From the NCBI RefSeq assembly GCF_000422945.1, contig NZ_AUHA01000002.1:744001-808000 (forward strand): a DNA stretch of 64,000 bases, in the 5' to 3' direction. The position numbers were made by a program, and so were the translations under genes. This document shows positions 37,386 through 46,621 of the stretch, piece after piece. The notes beneath the pieces are model-generated. The model did not search any database. It was not told the DNA's origin and worked only from the letters and a program-made list of their open reading frames with translations. Position 1 is the stretch's first letter. The number at the start of each line of letters is the position of its first letter. This DNA comes from Daejeonella oryzae DSM 19973 (GTDB taxonomy: Bacteria; Bacteroidota; Bacteroidia; Sphingobacteriales; Sphingobacteriaceae).

Positions 37386-37925
37386 ATGAAATTCAAACTG
37401 CTCTTTATTATTTTATTTTTCGGATTAGCATCTTTTATATCCGCAGATAAATTTTCAAAGGAAACCGTTATCTATATCGTCCGTCACGCTGAAAAAGATG
37501 TGTCTAATAAAAGTAATTCTGATCCGGTGTTGAATGCTCAGGGCAAAATAAGAGCCAAAGATTTGGTGATTGCTTTGAAAAAAGAAAAGTTTGACGCGGT
37601 TTTTAGTACTGCTTACAAAAGATCGATGGAAACAGGAGCGCCAACCGCACAGAGATCAGGCCTGCCTGTATTAAATTATTCGGATATAAAGGAGCTGGTT
37701 AATACTGTTAAAAACACTTATACCAATAAAACCATCTTAGTGGTAGGGCATTCAAATACCATATTAGATATTGCGAAAGCTTTTGATACACAACCTCCAA
37801 TGGAAACACTTCAGGATGATGATTATGATTTTCTTCTGAAAGTAACCATTAACAAGCATGGAAAGTCTGAACTTAAAATCTCCCGCTACGGACAACAACA
37901 TCATTCAACAAAAATTTCAAAATAA
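37386..37925 (+). CDS. Exported histidine phosphatase superfamily protein
   Basis: A 179-residue protein with a signal peptide (to about SFISADK) and a phosphoglycerate mutase-like domain: IVRHAEKD near 31-38 carries the catalytic RHA, and VVGHSNT near 118-124 the second histidine. Export suggests a periplasmic phosphatase, as in several Bacteroidota homologues. The substrate is unknown. Confidence 0.88.
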   Translation: MKFKLLFIILFFGLASFISADKFSKETVIYIVRHAEKDVSNKSNSDPVLNAQGKIRAKDLVIALKKEKFDAVFSTAYKRSMETGAPTAQRSGLPVLNYSDIKELVNTVKNTYTNKTILVVGHSNTILDIAKAFDTQPPMETLQDDDYDFLLKVTINKHGKSELKISRYGQQHHSTKISK

Positions 37926-38010
37926 TAAAACACGTAATATCAGAGATTAGACTGATAAAACAAAGACCAAACAATCCTGTTAATCCCATCAACATTTAAT
38001 ACATACAACT

Positions 38011-38853
38011 ATGCGCTGGCTTGGAAGACGCGGAAGCGGAAATATTGAAGATCGCCGGAGTGGCGGAGGTAAAGTTGCACTGGGCGGAGGTGCACTAGTA
38101 GTTGCGATTATCCTTGGTTTGATTACGGGAAAAAATCCACTGGAAATGCTCGATATGGTTCAATCCGGAGGAGCACCTCAGGAACAAACCACACCAACAT
38201 CTGCCCCAACAGATGAAGAAGGAAAATTTGTAGATGTGGTATTAGCAGATACGGAAGAAGTTTGGGGGGCTATTTTCAAAGAAAACGGCTCAACGTACCA
38301 GGAACCAAATCTGGTTCTGTTTCGCGGAAGCGTAGCTTCGGCATGTGGTTCTGCAAGTGCTGCAACCGGACCATTTTATTGTCCTACCGATCAGAAAGTA
38401 TATATCGATCTTTCGTTTAAAGATGATCTGACCAAGCGTTTCGGTGCCGGCGGTGATTTCCCGATGGCGTATGTTATAGCACATGAAGTTGGGCATCACA
38501 TTCAAAACCTGATGGGTACTTCGGATAAAGTACAGGCCATGCGTGGACAGGTAAGTGAAACAGAGTACAACCGCTTATCAGTTAAGCTGGAGTTACAGGC
38601 TGATTTTTATGCAGGCGTTTGGGCAAATCATGCTCAAAAAATGTTTAATAGTATTGAAGATGGCGATATTCAGGAAGCATTAACTGCTGCCGCTGCCATT
38701 GGTGACGACCGTCTTCAAAAGCAATCTCAGGGAGAAATTGTTCCTGATGCTTTTACCCATGGTACCTCAGAACAAAGAATGCGCTGGTTTAAAAAAGGAT
38801 ATGAAACCGGCGATATAAATCAGGGCGATACATTTAATGCCAGCAGTTTGTAG
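38011..38853 (+). CDS. Neutral zinc metallopeptidase, YpfJ family
   Basis: A 280-residue protein of the YpfJ type (predicted neutral zinc metallopeptidase). It starts MRWLGRRGSGNIEDRRSGG, as in the family, has one membrane segment (about 28-45, ALVVAIILGLITG), and the motif HEVGHH near 158-163 with conserved downstream ELQADFYAGVWA. It is likely membrane-anchored with the peptidase domain outside. Its function is unknown. Confidence 0.92.
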   Translation: MRWLGRRGSGNIEDRRSGGGKVALGGGALVVAIILGLITGKNPLEMLDMVQSGGAPQEQTTPTSAPTDEEGKFVDVVLADTEEVWGAIFKENGSTYQEPNLVLFRGSVASACGSASAATGPFYCPTDQKVYIDLSFKDDLTKRFGAGGDFPMAYVIAHEVGHHIQNLMGTSDKVQAMRGQVSETEYNRLSVKLELQADFYAGVWANHAQKMFNSIEDGDIQEALTAAAAIGDDRLQKQSQGEIVPDAFTHGTSEQRMRWFKKGYETGDINQGDTFNASSL

Positions 38854-38935
38854 TTAAACTGTATTGATTTATAGGTGATCTCACCTTTTAGGTATTTAAA
38901 TTCTGTTTTATGTTTAAAAATACATTTATGGATAA

Positions 38936-38970
38936 AGAAATGAAGCCTGCATACGCTAGGCTTCATTTCT
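38936..38970. terminator. Hairpin overlapping the end of the ABC permease gene
   Basis: AGAAATGAAGCCT and AGGCTTCATTTCT pair perfectly over 13 positions with a nine-base loop. The right arm encodes the last codons of the minus-strand permease. It lies between convergent genes (YpfJ-type peptidase and permease) and could stop both transcripts, though T-tracts are short. Confidence 0.55.
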
Positions 38971-41526
38971 CAATATCTCAAGCGGCGGTTTATTTAAAAT
39001 GCTCCGGCTGTTAAACATTCCTATAATTACTGTAAGGGATGAAATAAACAGGAAGATGAGCAATACCGGTAAAAATTGCGGCTCGAAGGAGGTTTCAAAG
39101 CTAAAACGTGCCAAAGCCCAGCTTGAAGCCAATGCTAGTATAATTCCGCTGGCGGCTGCAAGAGCACCCAGAAAGAAATATTCAAGTGCCGTAATGACCA
39201 ATATTTGTTTACGGCTTGCGCCTAAAGTTCGCAGTAGCACACTTTCCTGAATGCGCTGATATTTACTGATTAATACCGAAGCAACCAACACTATTAATCC
39301 GGTTATGATGCTGAATCCAGCCATAAAACGGATCACGAAACTAATTTTATTCAGTATTTCATCTAACACGCTTAATACCAGGCCCAGATCAATAATTGAA
39401 ATATTCGGAAAGCTTTTTACTATGGTTTGCTGAAATTCCGCAGAGCCTTTTGCCGACGGAACCTTGGTAATTAACACATGAAACTGGGGTGCATCTTCTA
39501 AAACTCCCTTTGGGAAAATCACCAGGAAATTTGTTTGTATACGGTTCCAATCTACTTTTCTGAAACTTCCAACAACCGTTTGAACAGGAGCACCCTGAAC
39601 GTTAAATAAAAGTTTATCCCCAAGTTTAACATCAATTCGTTTTGCATAACCTTCCTCAATAGAAATCTCCGCAGGCTTATTTCCGGTAGCAATACCGGTC
39701 CATTTTCCTTCTGTTATGTTTTCGCTTTCTGTTAAAGAATCACGGTAGGTAACCCTGTATTCTCTTTCAAATGCCCTGTTTAAACTTCTGCTGCTATCTT
39801 TTTTAGCCTGTACAGCGGTTTTACCGTTGATAGATTCAAGTCGCATGGTTACCACAGGAACCTGCTGCATTACCGGAAGACCCATACTTTTGGTTAGATT
39901 TGCAACTTTTTCTTTTTGATTGGATTGGATATCAAATAAAACCATATTTGGCTGATTGCCACTTGCCGAGAGATTAACCCTGTTAAGCAGAATATCCTGG
40001 ACAAAGAAAAGAGTACAGATAAATGCAGTACCCAACCCGATTGAGGTAATCAGGATCAGCGTTTGATTATTGGGTCTGAACAGATTGGCAAAGCCCTGTC
40101 TCCATAGGTAATTCCAGGAAGAAGGAAAAAATTTCCGGGCCATCCACATTAACAATCCGGCCATAGCCGCAAGAATTAAAAAAGAACCCAATACTCCAAT
40201 AGTAAAAAACAGCGTTTGCTGCCAGTCTCTTAACTGCAAAAAACTAAAGGAGAATACAAAAAGAACAATCAGAAAGTAAACCAGCCATTTTAGCGGGTCT
40301 TTAAAAAGATGCGTCTCTTCAAATGAAATTCTTAAGGTGTTTAAGGGCGAAATATTCCGCACAGAAACCAGCGGCAACAACGCAAATAAAACTGAAATAA
40401 TTATCCCTAAACCAATACCCTGAAATATGGCCGGCCAGGAAATTACAGCGGTTATTTCTATTGGCAAAAAATCTTTAAGAACCGCAGGCAAAACCTGCTG
40501 AATAACGGTTCCGAGGATTGCGCCTGCAATAGAACCTATGAAACCTATTCCTACAATCTGGATGAGGTATATGATAAATGCTTGTTTTGAACTTAAGCCA
40601 AGGCAGCGAAGAATGGCAATTGTACTTATCTTTTCGCGGATATAAATATGAATAGAGCTGGCTACACCAATACATCCCAATAACAAGGCAATAAAACCAA
40701 CAAGTGATAAAAATTGGGTGAGATCTTTAAAAGATCTTCCCGTGTTTTCCTTACGTGATTCTACTGTTTCATAATCAAGTTCTGACTTATCGAGCCGCGG
40801 CTCCATTCTTTTAACAAAGCGATCAACCTGGCCAGGATCATTAAATTTGTAAAAAAAGTTATACGTAATGCGGCTGCCCTTTTGAGATAATCCTGATTCT
40901 TCAAGATATTGCAGAGGAATATAAACGATAGGTGCCACGGCTGCCGAAAACCCTGTCTGACCCGGCGCTTTGTTTAATATGCCGGCAATTTTAAAACTAA
41001 CGTTTCCTAATTTTACTGAATCGCCAATGGCGGCGTTATATTGCAACATTAGGGTTTTATCTACCAGCGCCTGTTTGTTATCCCGAAAAGATTTACCTGC
41101 AGAGGCAGGGCTGGTTTCAATCTCTCCGTAATAAGGAAACCGGCCTTCAATCGCTCTTACCTGGACTAAACGTGTTCCCTGGTTTTTTGTGAAAAGAACC
41201 ATAGAAGCAAAACTTCGTTCCTGTGATCGTTCATCTCCCAAAGACTTGAGCCAGTCTTCGACTCCGGGCTGCAGGGTTTTATTTGTTTCTATAACCAGAT
41301 CGGCACCAAGCAATGTTTTGGCCTGATCATCAATATCCCGGTTGAGATTATTTCCAAAAGAATATATGGCTACCAAAGCGGCAATTCCCAAAATAATTGA
41401 GGAAATAAATAAAAATAGCCGGGAGCGATTTCGTCGGCTATCACGCCAGGCCATTTTTAACAGCCACTTAAAGTTTAAAGGCACTGTTGGAAATGATTTG
41501 CTTTGCGGTAAATTATTCTTTGACAT
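38956..41526 (-). CDS. ABC transporter permease, FtsX-like, YbbP type
   Basis: An 856-residue permease with two FtsX/MacB-type blocks: a first membrane segment near 40-60, a large extracytoplasmic region, a cluster of three to four membrane segments near 275-400, further segments near 410-510, and a final cluster near 735-850. The layout matches E. coli YbbP, which works with YbbA. The start lies 14 bases inside the ATPase gene, so the two are coupled. It likely exports or extracts lipids or other envelope molecules rather than importing nutrients. Confidence 0.87.
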   Translation of the reverse strand: MSKNNLPQSKSFPTVPLNFKWLLKMAWRDSRRNRSRLFLFISSIILGIAALVAIYSFGNNLNRDIDDQAKTLLGADLVIETNKTLQPGVEDWLKSLGDERSQERSFASMVLFTKNQGTRLVQVRAIEGRFPYYGEIETSPASAGKSFRDNKQALVDKTLMLQYNAAIGDSVKLGNVSFKIAGILNKAPGQTGFSAAVAPIVYIPLQYLEESGLSQKGSRITYNFFYKFNDPGQVDRFVKRMEPRLDKSELDYETVESRKENTGRSFKDLTQFLSLVGFIALLLGCIGVASSIHIYIREKISTIAILRCLGLSSKQAFIIYLIQIVGIGFIGSIAGAILGTVIQQVLPAVLKDFLPIEITAVISWPAIFQGIGLGIIISVLFALLPLVSVRNISPLNTLRISFEETHLFKDPLKWLVYFLIVLFVFSFSFLQLRDWQQTLFFTIGVLGSFLILAAMAGLLMWMARKFFPSSWNYLWRQGFANLFRPNNQTLILITSIGLGTAFICTLFFVQDILLNRVNLSASGNQPNMVLFDIQSNQKEKVANLTKSMGLPVMQQVPVVTMRLESINGKTAVQAKKDSSRSLNRAFEREYRVTYRDSLTESENITEGKWTGIATGNKPAEISIEEGYAKRIDVKLGDKLLFNVQGAPVQTVVGSFRKVDWNRIQTNFLVIFPKGVLEDAPQFHVLITKVPSAKGSAEFQQTIVKSFPNISIIDLGLVLSVLDEILNKISFVIRFMAGFSIITGLIVLVASVLISKYQRIQESVLLRTLGASRKQILVITALEYFFLGALAAASGIILALASSWALARFSFETSFEPQFLPVLLIFLFISSLTVIIGMFNSRSILNKPPLEILRNEA

Positions 41527-42235
41527 ACCCTACCTCGTTCAATTGTTCTGCACCTGTATTTTCATCAGAAATCATGAGTCCACCTTTTAAGCGAATAATC
41601 CGCTGGGTTCTGGAAGCAAGTTCGAGATTATGGGTAACCAAAATCAATGTGGTTCCGGCCTCGGTATTTAAATCGAATAATAATTTTTCAACTTTATGAC
41701 TGGTTTCCGCATCCAGATTACCGGTGGGCTCATCTGCGAATAATATCTTCGGGTGGTTTGAAAAAGCCCTTGCTAAAGAAACCCGCTGCTGCTCTCCGCC
41801 CGAAAGCTGGGTTGGATAATGATGCATTCGTTCGGTCAAACCCACTTTATCAATCAGATCCATGGCGTGAGCACGGATGTTTTTTTCTCCCCGGAGTTCC
41901 AGCGGGACCATTACATTCTCGAGGGCTGTAAGCGTTGGCAATAACTGAAAATTCTGAAATATAAAACCAACATACTGGTTACGAACCTGTGCCCGCTGAT
42001 CTTCATTTAAATTATCCAGACGAATTCCATTTAATTCAACTATTCCGGAAGTGGATCTATCCAAACCTGCGCATAAACCCAATAACGTAGTTTTTCCGCT
42101 TCCCGAAGGACCTACAATAGATACGGTAGAACCAGATTGAATAGAAAAACTGATTTTATCAAGAACTGTCAGCGTATGTCCGGCACTTTGATACGTTTTG
42201 CTTAAATCATTTACAGTCAGTATATTTTCCAGCAT
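41513..42235 (-). CDS. ABC transporter ATP-binding protein, YbbA/LolD type
   Basis: A 240-residue nucleotide-binding subunit with Walker [10 protein letters not shown] near 39-47, signature LSGGEQQRV near 144-152, and Walker [13 protein letters not shown] near 165-176, characteristic of the LolD/MacB branch. Its stop overlaps the permease start. With the divergent SGNH esterase at 42366, it reproduces the tesA-ybbA-ybbP order of E. coli. Confidence 0.93.
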   Translation of the reverse strand: MLENILTVNDLSKTYQSAGHTLTVLDKISFSIQSGSTVSIVGPSGSGKTTLLGLCAGLDRSTSGIVELNGIRLDNLNEDQRAQVRNQYVGFIFQNFQLLPTLTALENVMVPLELRGEKNIRAHAMDLIDKVGLTERMHHYPTQLSGGEQQRVSLARAFSNHPKILFADEPTGNLDAETSHKVEKLLFDLNTEAGTTLILVTHNLELASRTQRIIRLKGGLMISDENTGAEQLNEVGYVKE

Positions 42236-42365
42236 AAGTTTATTATTAGATGTAGTTTAGTCGCAGATGTTTCAAAATCCCTGTTGGTCCTAAAGTAGCA
42301 GAATAGCCAAACTTAAGTGTCATCAATATGTTTAAACATCTTTAATATGCGTTAATATTTAAGCA

Positions 42366-43046
42366 ATGCACAAACTAAATTTACTTCTTTTTCCTATTTT
42401 ATTTACGATTGTATGCTCTTGCGGCGATCCGAAAAAACCTTCTGAAGATACCTCTCAAAATAATACAGACACTCAAACACCGGCAACAGATGAAAGTGTA
42501 AAAACGATCATTTTTTTCGGGAACAGCCTGACAGCAGGTTATGGAGTTGAACCCTCGGAAGCTTTTCCGGCCCTTATTCAGCAAAAAATAGATTCACTTA
42601 ACCTGGATTATACTGCGGTAAATGCAGGCCTTAGCGGCGAAACATCATCGGGCGGAAAAAGCCGCATAAGCTGGATTCTAAAAAACAGATGTGATATTTT
42701 TGTGCTTGAACTTGGAGCAAATGATGGATTGAGAGGAATTCCGGTTCCAGAAACTACAAAAAATTTGCAGAACATTATTGATCAGGTTAAAGCAAAAAAC
42801 CCGAAAGTTAAAATGGTTCTTGCCGGAATGGAAGTTCCGCCTAATATGGGACCAAAATATGCCTCCGATTTTAGAAATATGTTTCCTGCACTTGCTAAAA
42901 AAAATAACATGTCGTTTGTACCCTTTCTGCTTGAAGGCGTGGCAGGAATAAGTGATCTGAACCAGTCTGATGGAATTCACCCCACGGTTGAAGGACAAAA
43001 AATTCTGGCTGAAAATATCTGGAAAGAATTACAACCTCTACTATAA
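42366..43046 (+). CDS. tesA: SGNH arylesterase / lysophospholipase, TesA type, lipoprotein
   Basis: A 226-residue exported protein with a lipobox (IVCSCGD near 15-21), then a Ser/Thr-rich linker. The SGNH motifs are GNSLTAGYG near 52-60 (catalytic Ser), a Gly in SGETSSGG, GAND near 117-120, and DGIHPTVEGQ near 200-209 with catalytic Asp and His. E. coli TesA is a periplasmic thioesterase, lysophospholipase and protease. It is divergent from the YbbA-type ATPase. The name is by family and context. Confidence 0.88.
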   Translation: MHKLNLLLFPILFTIVCSCGDPKKPSEDTSQNNTDTQTPATDESVKTIIFFGNSLTAGYGVEPSEAFPALIQQKIDSLNLDYTAVNAGLSGETSSGGKSRISWILKNRCDIFVLELGANDGLRGIPVPETTKNLQNIIDQVKAKNPKVKMVLAGMEVPPNMGPKYASDFRNMFPALAKKNNMSFVPFLLEGVAGISDLNQSDGIHPTVEGQKILAENIWKELQPLL

Positions 43047-43081
43047 ACAATATAGAAATTAGATAATTTATAAAATTAAAT

Positions 43082-43645
43082 ATGAGCAGGGAATTAAATT
43101 TTGTTGGAATTAGTGGAAGTCTCAGAAAAGGATCATTAAATACGATGCTTTTAAATGCTGCAGCCAAACTATTGCCGGAGGGAGTACATATGACTCTGGT
43201 TTCTATCAAAGATATTCCGCTGTACAACGGAGATTTGGATCTGCCGGAAACAACTGAAAGGCCTGAAGAGGTAGAAATTTTCAGGAAAGCTCTTGCCAAA
43301 GCAGATGCACTTGTTTTAGTATCTCCTGAATATAATTATTCTATTCCGGGTGTTTTAAAAAACGCGATCGACTGGGCTTCACGTGGCGATGATTCGCCGC
43401 TTCTTAATAAAGCTGTAGCTTTAATGGGAGCCACTCCGGGTATGTGGGGAACGGTTCGGATGCAAACAGCTTTTCATCCTGTTTTTCAGTTTTTAAATAT
43501 GACACCTGTTCAAAAACCCGAAGTATTGTTGGCGAAAGCAAATACAAAATTTGCTGAGGATGGAAAATTATTGGATGAATTTGCTGCGGAGCTGATACGG
43601 AAGAAACTCCTTGCTTTGAAGGATTTGTGTATTAAACTTCAATAA
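43082..43645 (+). CDS. NADPH-dependent FMN reductase family protein
   Basis: A 187-residue flavodoxin-fold protein. The FMN-binding loop GISGSLRKGSLNTMLL near 8-23 and the second loop SPEYNYSIPGVLKNAIDWAS near 79-98 are characteristic of azoreductase and chromate/quinone reductase relatives. It likely reduces quinones or azo compounds with NAD(P)H. It follows tesA by 35 bases and may be cotranscribed. Confidence 0.93.
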   Translation: MSRELNFVGISGSLRKGSLNTMLLNAAAKLLPEGVHMTLVSIKDIPLYNGDLDLPETTERPEEVEIFRKALAKADALVLVSPEYNYSIPGVLKNAIDWASRGDDSPLLNKAVALMGATPGMWGTVRMQTAFHPVFQFLNMTPVQKPEVLLAKANTKFAEDGKLLDEFAAELIRKKLLALKDLCIKLQ

Positions 43646-43650
43646 GCAGC

Positions 43651-44589
43651 CTATTTAAGCGGATCAATTTCCAGAAGCTCAAATGTAAATGCTTTTTTTA
43701 CGGGCCTGATCGGCTTATCATAAACATCGCTCAGTATTTTTACAAAGCAGCCTCCATAATAAAAAATCAGAGCGGAGTAAAATACGAACAGCATAATCAG
43801 TACAATTGATCCCGAAGCGCCATAAATGGTTCCGATTTTGCTCAGGGCAAGCATATACCGTACAATAATTTTTCCGGCGGTAAATAAAATAGCCGTGAAA
43901 AAACCTCCTGCAAAAGCCAGTTGCCATTTAGGCCGGCCGGCTGTTAAAAATCTAAACAGTGTAGTAAACCAAATAGTGACAATAATGATAAACATAATTT
44001 CATTCACTGCACGACTTGCAAAAATTCCTGCTCCCGGCCATAAGTCTTCTATATAATTTCCTAAAAAAACCTGAAGACCTTCGGTTACAACTCCTATAAA
44101 AAATAAAATACCTGCCAATAAAATTATTATCAATGATCTTAACCGGCTTTTTAGTTTAAATACTACACCGGCATGCGGCCTAATGCCGATATTCCATATC
44201 TGATCAAGAGAATTTTTTATCACTGCAAAAAGTGTGGTGGCAACAAACATTAAGAAAACGAAACCCAGCAATGTTACATACCAGTTCTGACCCAATGAAC
44301 GAAACGCTTCGAGGGTAATTTTAATTTGCTGAGCGCTGGTATTGCCTAAAACGTTTGACAGCCGATCAATCAATTCTGAACTTACTTTATTTGGATTTAC
44401 AAATAACCCTAAAAGCTGAATGATGATTATCAGAATGGGTGGCAAAGCAAATGTTGCGAAAAATGCGGTCGCCCCGGCCATACGCAAAGGGTCATTTAAG
44501 CGTAACTCCTTTAAAGACCTTTTCATTAAATAAACTAAATGAAAAATATGGAATTTACGGGGACTGATGTGATGTGTTTTATTCGCCAA
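43651..44589 (-). CDS. YihY/BrkB family membrane protein (second copy)
   Basis: A six-segment membrane protein related to the copy at 36338-37315, with the family segment NDPLRMAGATAFFATFALPP, a GFVFLMFVATTLFAVIK region and a C-terminal GTIYGASGSIVLIMLFVFYSALIFYYGG. The frame opens with a TTG at 44589; the first ATG is at 44526 and would give 291 residues. The segment before the ATG looks like the amphipathic N-terminal helix of the other copy, which favours the longer form, but the TTG lies in a short repeat-like stretch (CGCCAAGGCGCTAAGG), so the start is uncertain. Confidence 0.85.
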   Translation of the reverse strand: MANKTHHISPRKFHIFHLVYLMKRSLKELRLNDPLRMAGATAFFATFALPPILIIIIQLLGLFVNPNKVSSELIDRLSNVLGNTSAQQIKITLEAFRSLGQNWYVTLLGFVFLMFVATTLFAVIKNSLDQIWNIGIRPHAGVVFKLKSRLRSLIIILLAGILFFIGVVTEGLQVFLGNYIEDLWPGAGIFASRAVNEIMFIIIVTIWFTTLFRFLTAGRPKWQLAFAGGFFTAILFTAGKIIVRYMLALSKIGTIYGASGSIVLIMLFVFYSALIFYYGGCFVKILSDVYDKPIRPVKKAFTFELLEIDPLK

Positions 44590-44683
44590 GGCGCTAAGGT
44601 AATAAATCTTTGAATCTCATTTTTTTACCTGGCATTAACGACTTAAATGCAATCACGCCGACAGCAATCCAGGAATTAATCTG

Positions 44684-45148
44684 TCAGGATAATAATCTTT
44701 GTCTGAGCAAAAACTCAAGCTGTTCATTTGAAGTAACCAGTTTACCGTTAAGTGTTTTTACTTCCAGATTCTGCTGATAAAGCTCGAATGCTTTAGCTAT
44801 TGTTTCATCAAGCACTTTTTCATCCCAGGGCTTAGTAAGATAATGGTATATTTTCCCCTTATTAACAGCATCTACAACTGCATTCATATCAGAATATCCG
44901 GTTAAAAGAATTCGGATAGGATCGGGATATTTTACAAGAACTTTTTCTAAAAACTCAATACCGGTCGTGTTCGGCATTCTCTGATCTGTGATAATAATCT
45001 CAATGGGATTTTTATCCAGTATTTGCATGGCCTCGTCTGCACTTAACGCAATTTTAATATTGTATTTTAAGCGAAATGTGGCCTTAAATGAAAGCAGGTT
45101 GTTTTCTTCATCATCCACATAAAGTAAATTGATCTTTTGTTCAGACAT
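44684..45148 (-). CDS. Single-domain response regulator with C-terminal coiled segment
   Basis: About 154 residues from the ATG at 45148 (MSEQKINLLYVDDEENN); upstream in-frame starts add hydrophobic residues unlike a receiver. Phospho-acceptor D55 in ITDQRMPN and K106 in YLTKPWDE are present. After the receiver, a helical tail (LYQQNLEVKTLNGKLVTSNEQL) ends without an output domain. The receiver is very close to that of the hybrid at 49547 (LLYVDDE, NNL, FKA-FRL-YN), so the two arose by duplication and may share a kinase. It is divergent from the ThiF-like gene. Confidence 0.85.
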   Translation of the reverse strand: MSEQKINLLYVDDEENNLLSFKATFRLKYNIKIALSADEAMQILDKNPIEIIITDQRMPNTTGIEFLEKVLVKYPDPIRILLTGYSDMNAVVDAVNKGKIYHYLTKPWDEKVLDETIAKAFELYQQNLEVKTLNGKLVTSNEQLEFLLRQRLLS

Positions 45149-45172
45149 TTGCGTATACAGCTTTGTAGCAAG

Positions 45173-45180
45173 CAAAAATA
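45173..45180 (-). promoter_or_regulatory. Putative -7 box for the divergent response regulator
   Basis: On the minus strand TATTTTTG fits TAnnTTTG and lies 24 bases before the ATG at 45148. A TTG about 21 bases further upstream is a possible but poor -33 element. Confidence 0.3.
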
Positions 45181-45246
45181 GTATAAAGATTCCAAGATGT
45201 TCAATATGACACATGGATCGATAAATTAAATTTCTATAATTATAAA

Positions 45247-46347
45247 ATGGAGCATCAAACAACACTTTCTTCAGAAACATTTAAACCTCAATTTTATCGC
45301 TTAAGCAACGAATCTGATAAAGCAGATTTTAATGTTTTGAAGAACTTACCTTATGTGGAGATATATGATGAAATAGAAGGCCAATTAACCGAATTGATTA
45401 AAAGTTTAAATCCTTCTGAAAGGATTGTTGCATCCGAATACCCGGATCGTATTTTAAAGCATTTAAACGGTCAGCCGATTTCTGAATACGGTGTATGGGT
45501 ATACTATCCCTGGAGCAAAAAGTTAGTTCATTTACTTGATGAGCATGAATTTATAGAAGTAAGAACCAACCGGAACCGGAATAAAATAACTCGTGAGGAA
45601 CAAGAGAAATTAAAAACGAAGAAAATTGGAATTATTGGCCTTTCGGTGGGGCAATCCATTGCTTTAACCATTGCCATGGAAAGAACCTGCGGAGAACTGC
45701 GGCTGGCTGATTTTGATACTGCCGAGCTGAGCAATTTAAATCGGTTAAGAACGGGAGTGCATAATCTGGGTTTAAAAAAAACCATTATTGCCGCCAGAGA
45801 AATTCTTGAAATAGATCCTTTTATAACCGTTAAGATTTTCAATGAAGGATTGAACGATGAAAACATAGCTGATTTTTTAACCGCAGACGGGAAACTGGAT
45901 CTGCTGGTAGAAGTATGTGATGGTCTGGATATTAAAGTGAAAAGCAGACTTAAATCACGGGAATTTGAAATACCGGTTTTGATGGATACAAATGATCGCG
46001 GCATGCTGGATATAGAGCGCTTCGACCTGGAACCTGACCGTCCGCTTCTGCATGGTTTATTGGGAAGAATCAATCCCGAAAAGATTAGCAGCTTGTCCAA
46101 TACAGAAAAAATGGAACTGATCTTTCGAATAGTCGGATCAGAAACTATTTCACAAAGATTGAAGGATTCGGTTCCTGAGTTGGGGAAAACGCTTAACAGT
46201 TTACCGCAACTTGCTTCTTCGGTGGTTTTAGGAGGAGCGATCAGCACAGATGCAGCCCGCCGGATTTTACTTGATCAGTTTCAAGCATCAGGACGTTTTT
46301 ATGTAGATACTGAAGAGTTAATAAAAGAGGATCAGGTATTCATCTAA
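45247..46347 (+). CDS. E1/ThiF-like adenylyltransferase (N-terminal part of the Rv1355c-like architecture)
   Basis: A 366-residue protein with a ThiF/MoeB-type Rossmann domain from about 120 to 345: glycine loop KIGIIGLSVG at 126-135, DFDTAELSNLNR at 155-166 (the acidic and Asn residues that bind ATP and Mg in E1 enzymes), and LLVEVCDGLDIKVKSR near 219-234. Only two cysteines, C148 and C224, are in the domain and no CxxC zinc pair is present. The N-terminal 115 residues are unlike classic E1s and resemble Rv1355c-type proteins, which carry a nitroreductase domain at the C-terminus; none is fused here. The substrate is unknown. A conserved acyltransferase and sensor kinase genes follow, suggesting a role in making a signal or modified lipid. 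Confidence 0.75.
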   Translation: MEHQTTLSSETFKPQFYRLSNESDKADFNVLKNLPYVEIYDEIEGQLTELIKSLNPSERIVASEYPDRILKHLNGQPISEYGVWVYYPWSKKLVHLLDEHEFIEVRTNRNRNKITREEQEKLKTKKIGIIGLSVGQSIALTIAMERTCGELRLADFDTAELSNLNRLRTGVHNLGLKKTIIAAREILEIDPFITVKIFNEGLNDENIADFLTADGKLDLLVEVCDGLDIKVKSRLKSREFEIPVLMDTNDRGMLDIERFDLEPDRPLLHGLLGRINPEKISSLSNTEKMELIFRIVGSETISQRLKDSVPELGKTLNSLPQLASSVVLGGAISTDAARRILLDQFQASGRFYVDTEELIKEDQVFI

Positions 46348-46428
46348 ATTTTTAAGTAATGAAAGAATTTATTTGAAAAATGCTTTTCAAATATTTATTT
46401 AAAAGTGAATTTATAAAGATTACAGGTT

Positions 46429-46436
46429 TATATTTG
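46429..46436 (+). promoter_or_regulatory. Putative -7 box for the acyltransferase-sensor kinase operon
   Basis: TATATTTG fits TAnnTTTG in a 304-base gap (46348-46651). A -33 TTTG is not present at the right distance. An eight-base inverted repeat, TACAGGTT (46421-46428) and AACCTGTA (46491-46498), flanks the box and could be a regulator site or leader structure. Confidence 0.35.
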
Positions 46437-46452
46437 CCTCAGGGGAGAAAAA

Positions 46453-46503
46453 TTGAATCAATATAGTGCATCCGCACACATGAAATTTACAACCTGTATT
46501 TAA
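46453..46503 (+). other. Very short ORF in the leader, 16 codons with a strong Shine-Dalgarno-like sequence
   Basis: TTG at 46453 follows AGGGGAG by a few bases, an unusually strong ribosome-binding site for this genome. The frame reads MNQYSASAHMKFTTCI and stops at 46501-46503. It could be a leader peptide or chance. Confidence 0.2.
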
Positions 46504-46525
46504 TTATTCTTAAACAAAAGGTCAT

Positions 46526-46621
46526 ATGCCTTACGCTGATGACCAATTTATAACTATAGAAAATAACACGGATGAAAAGTTTCTTCCACATGGCAGATTA
46601 TACCGTCAAACAATCAATTAA
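46526..46621 (+). CDS. Possible 31-residue small protein in the leader of the acyltransferase gene
   Basis: ATG at 46526, preceded by AAAAGG, opens a 31-codon frame that reads MPYADDQFITIENNTDEK in its first part and ends RLYRQTIN. It ends 30 bases before the ATG of the GNAT-like gene on the same strand. The composition (acidic, polar, no membrane segment) looks like a real peptide, but no family is recognised. It may be a small co-regulated protein, a peptide precursor or chance. Confidence 0.3.
   Translation: MPYADDQFITIENNTDEKFLPHGRLYRQTIN

Noticed and set aside
45528-46247. Long Ser/Arg-rich open frame antisense to the ThiF-like gene
   Set aside because: It is a mirror of a well-supported gene, with biased composition and no family features or start context.
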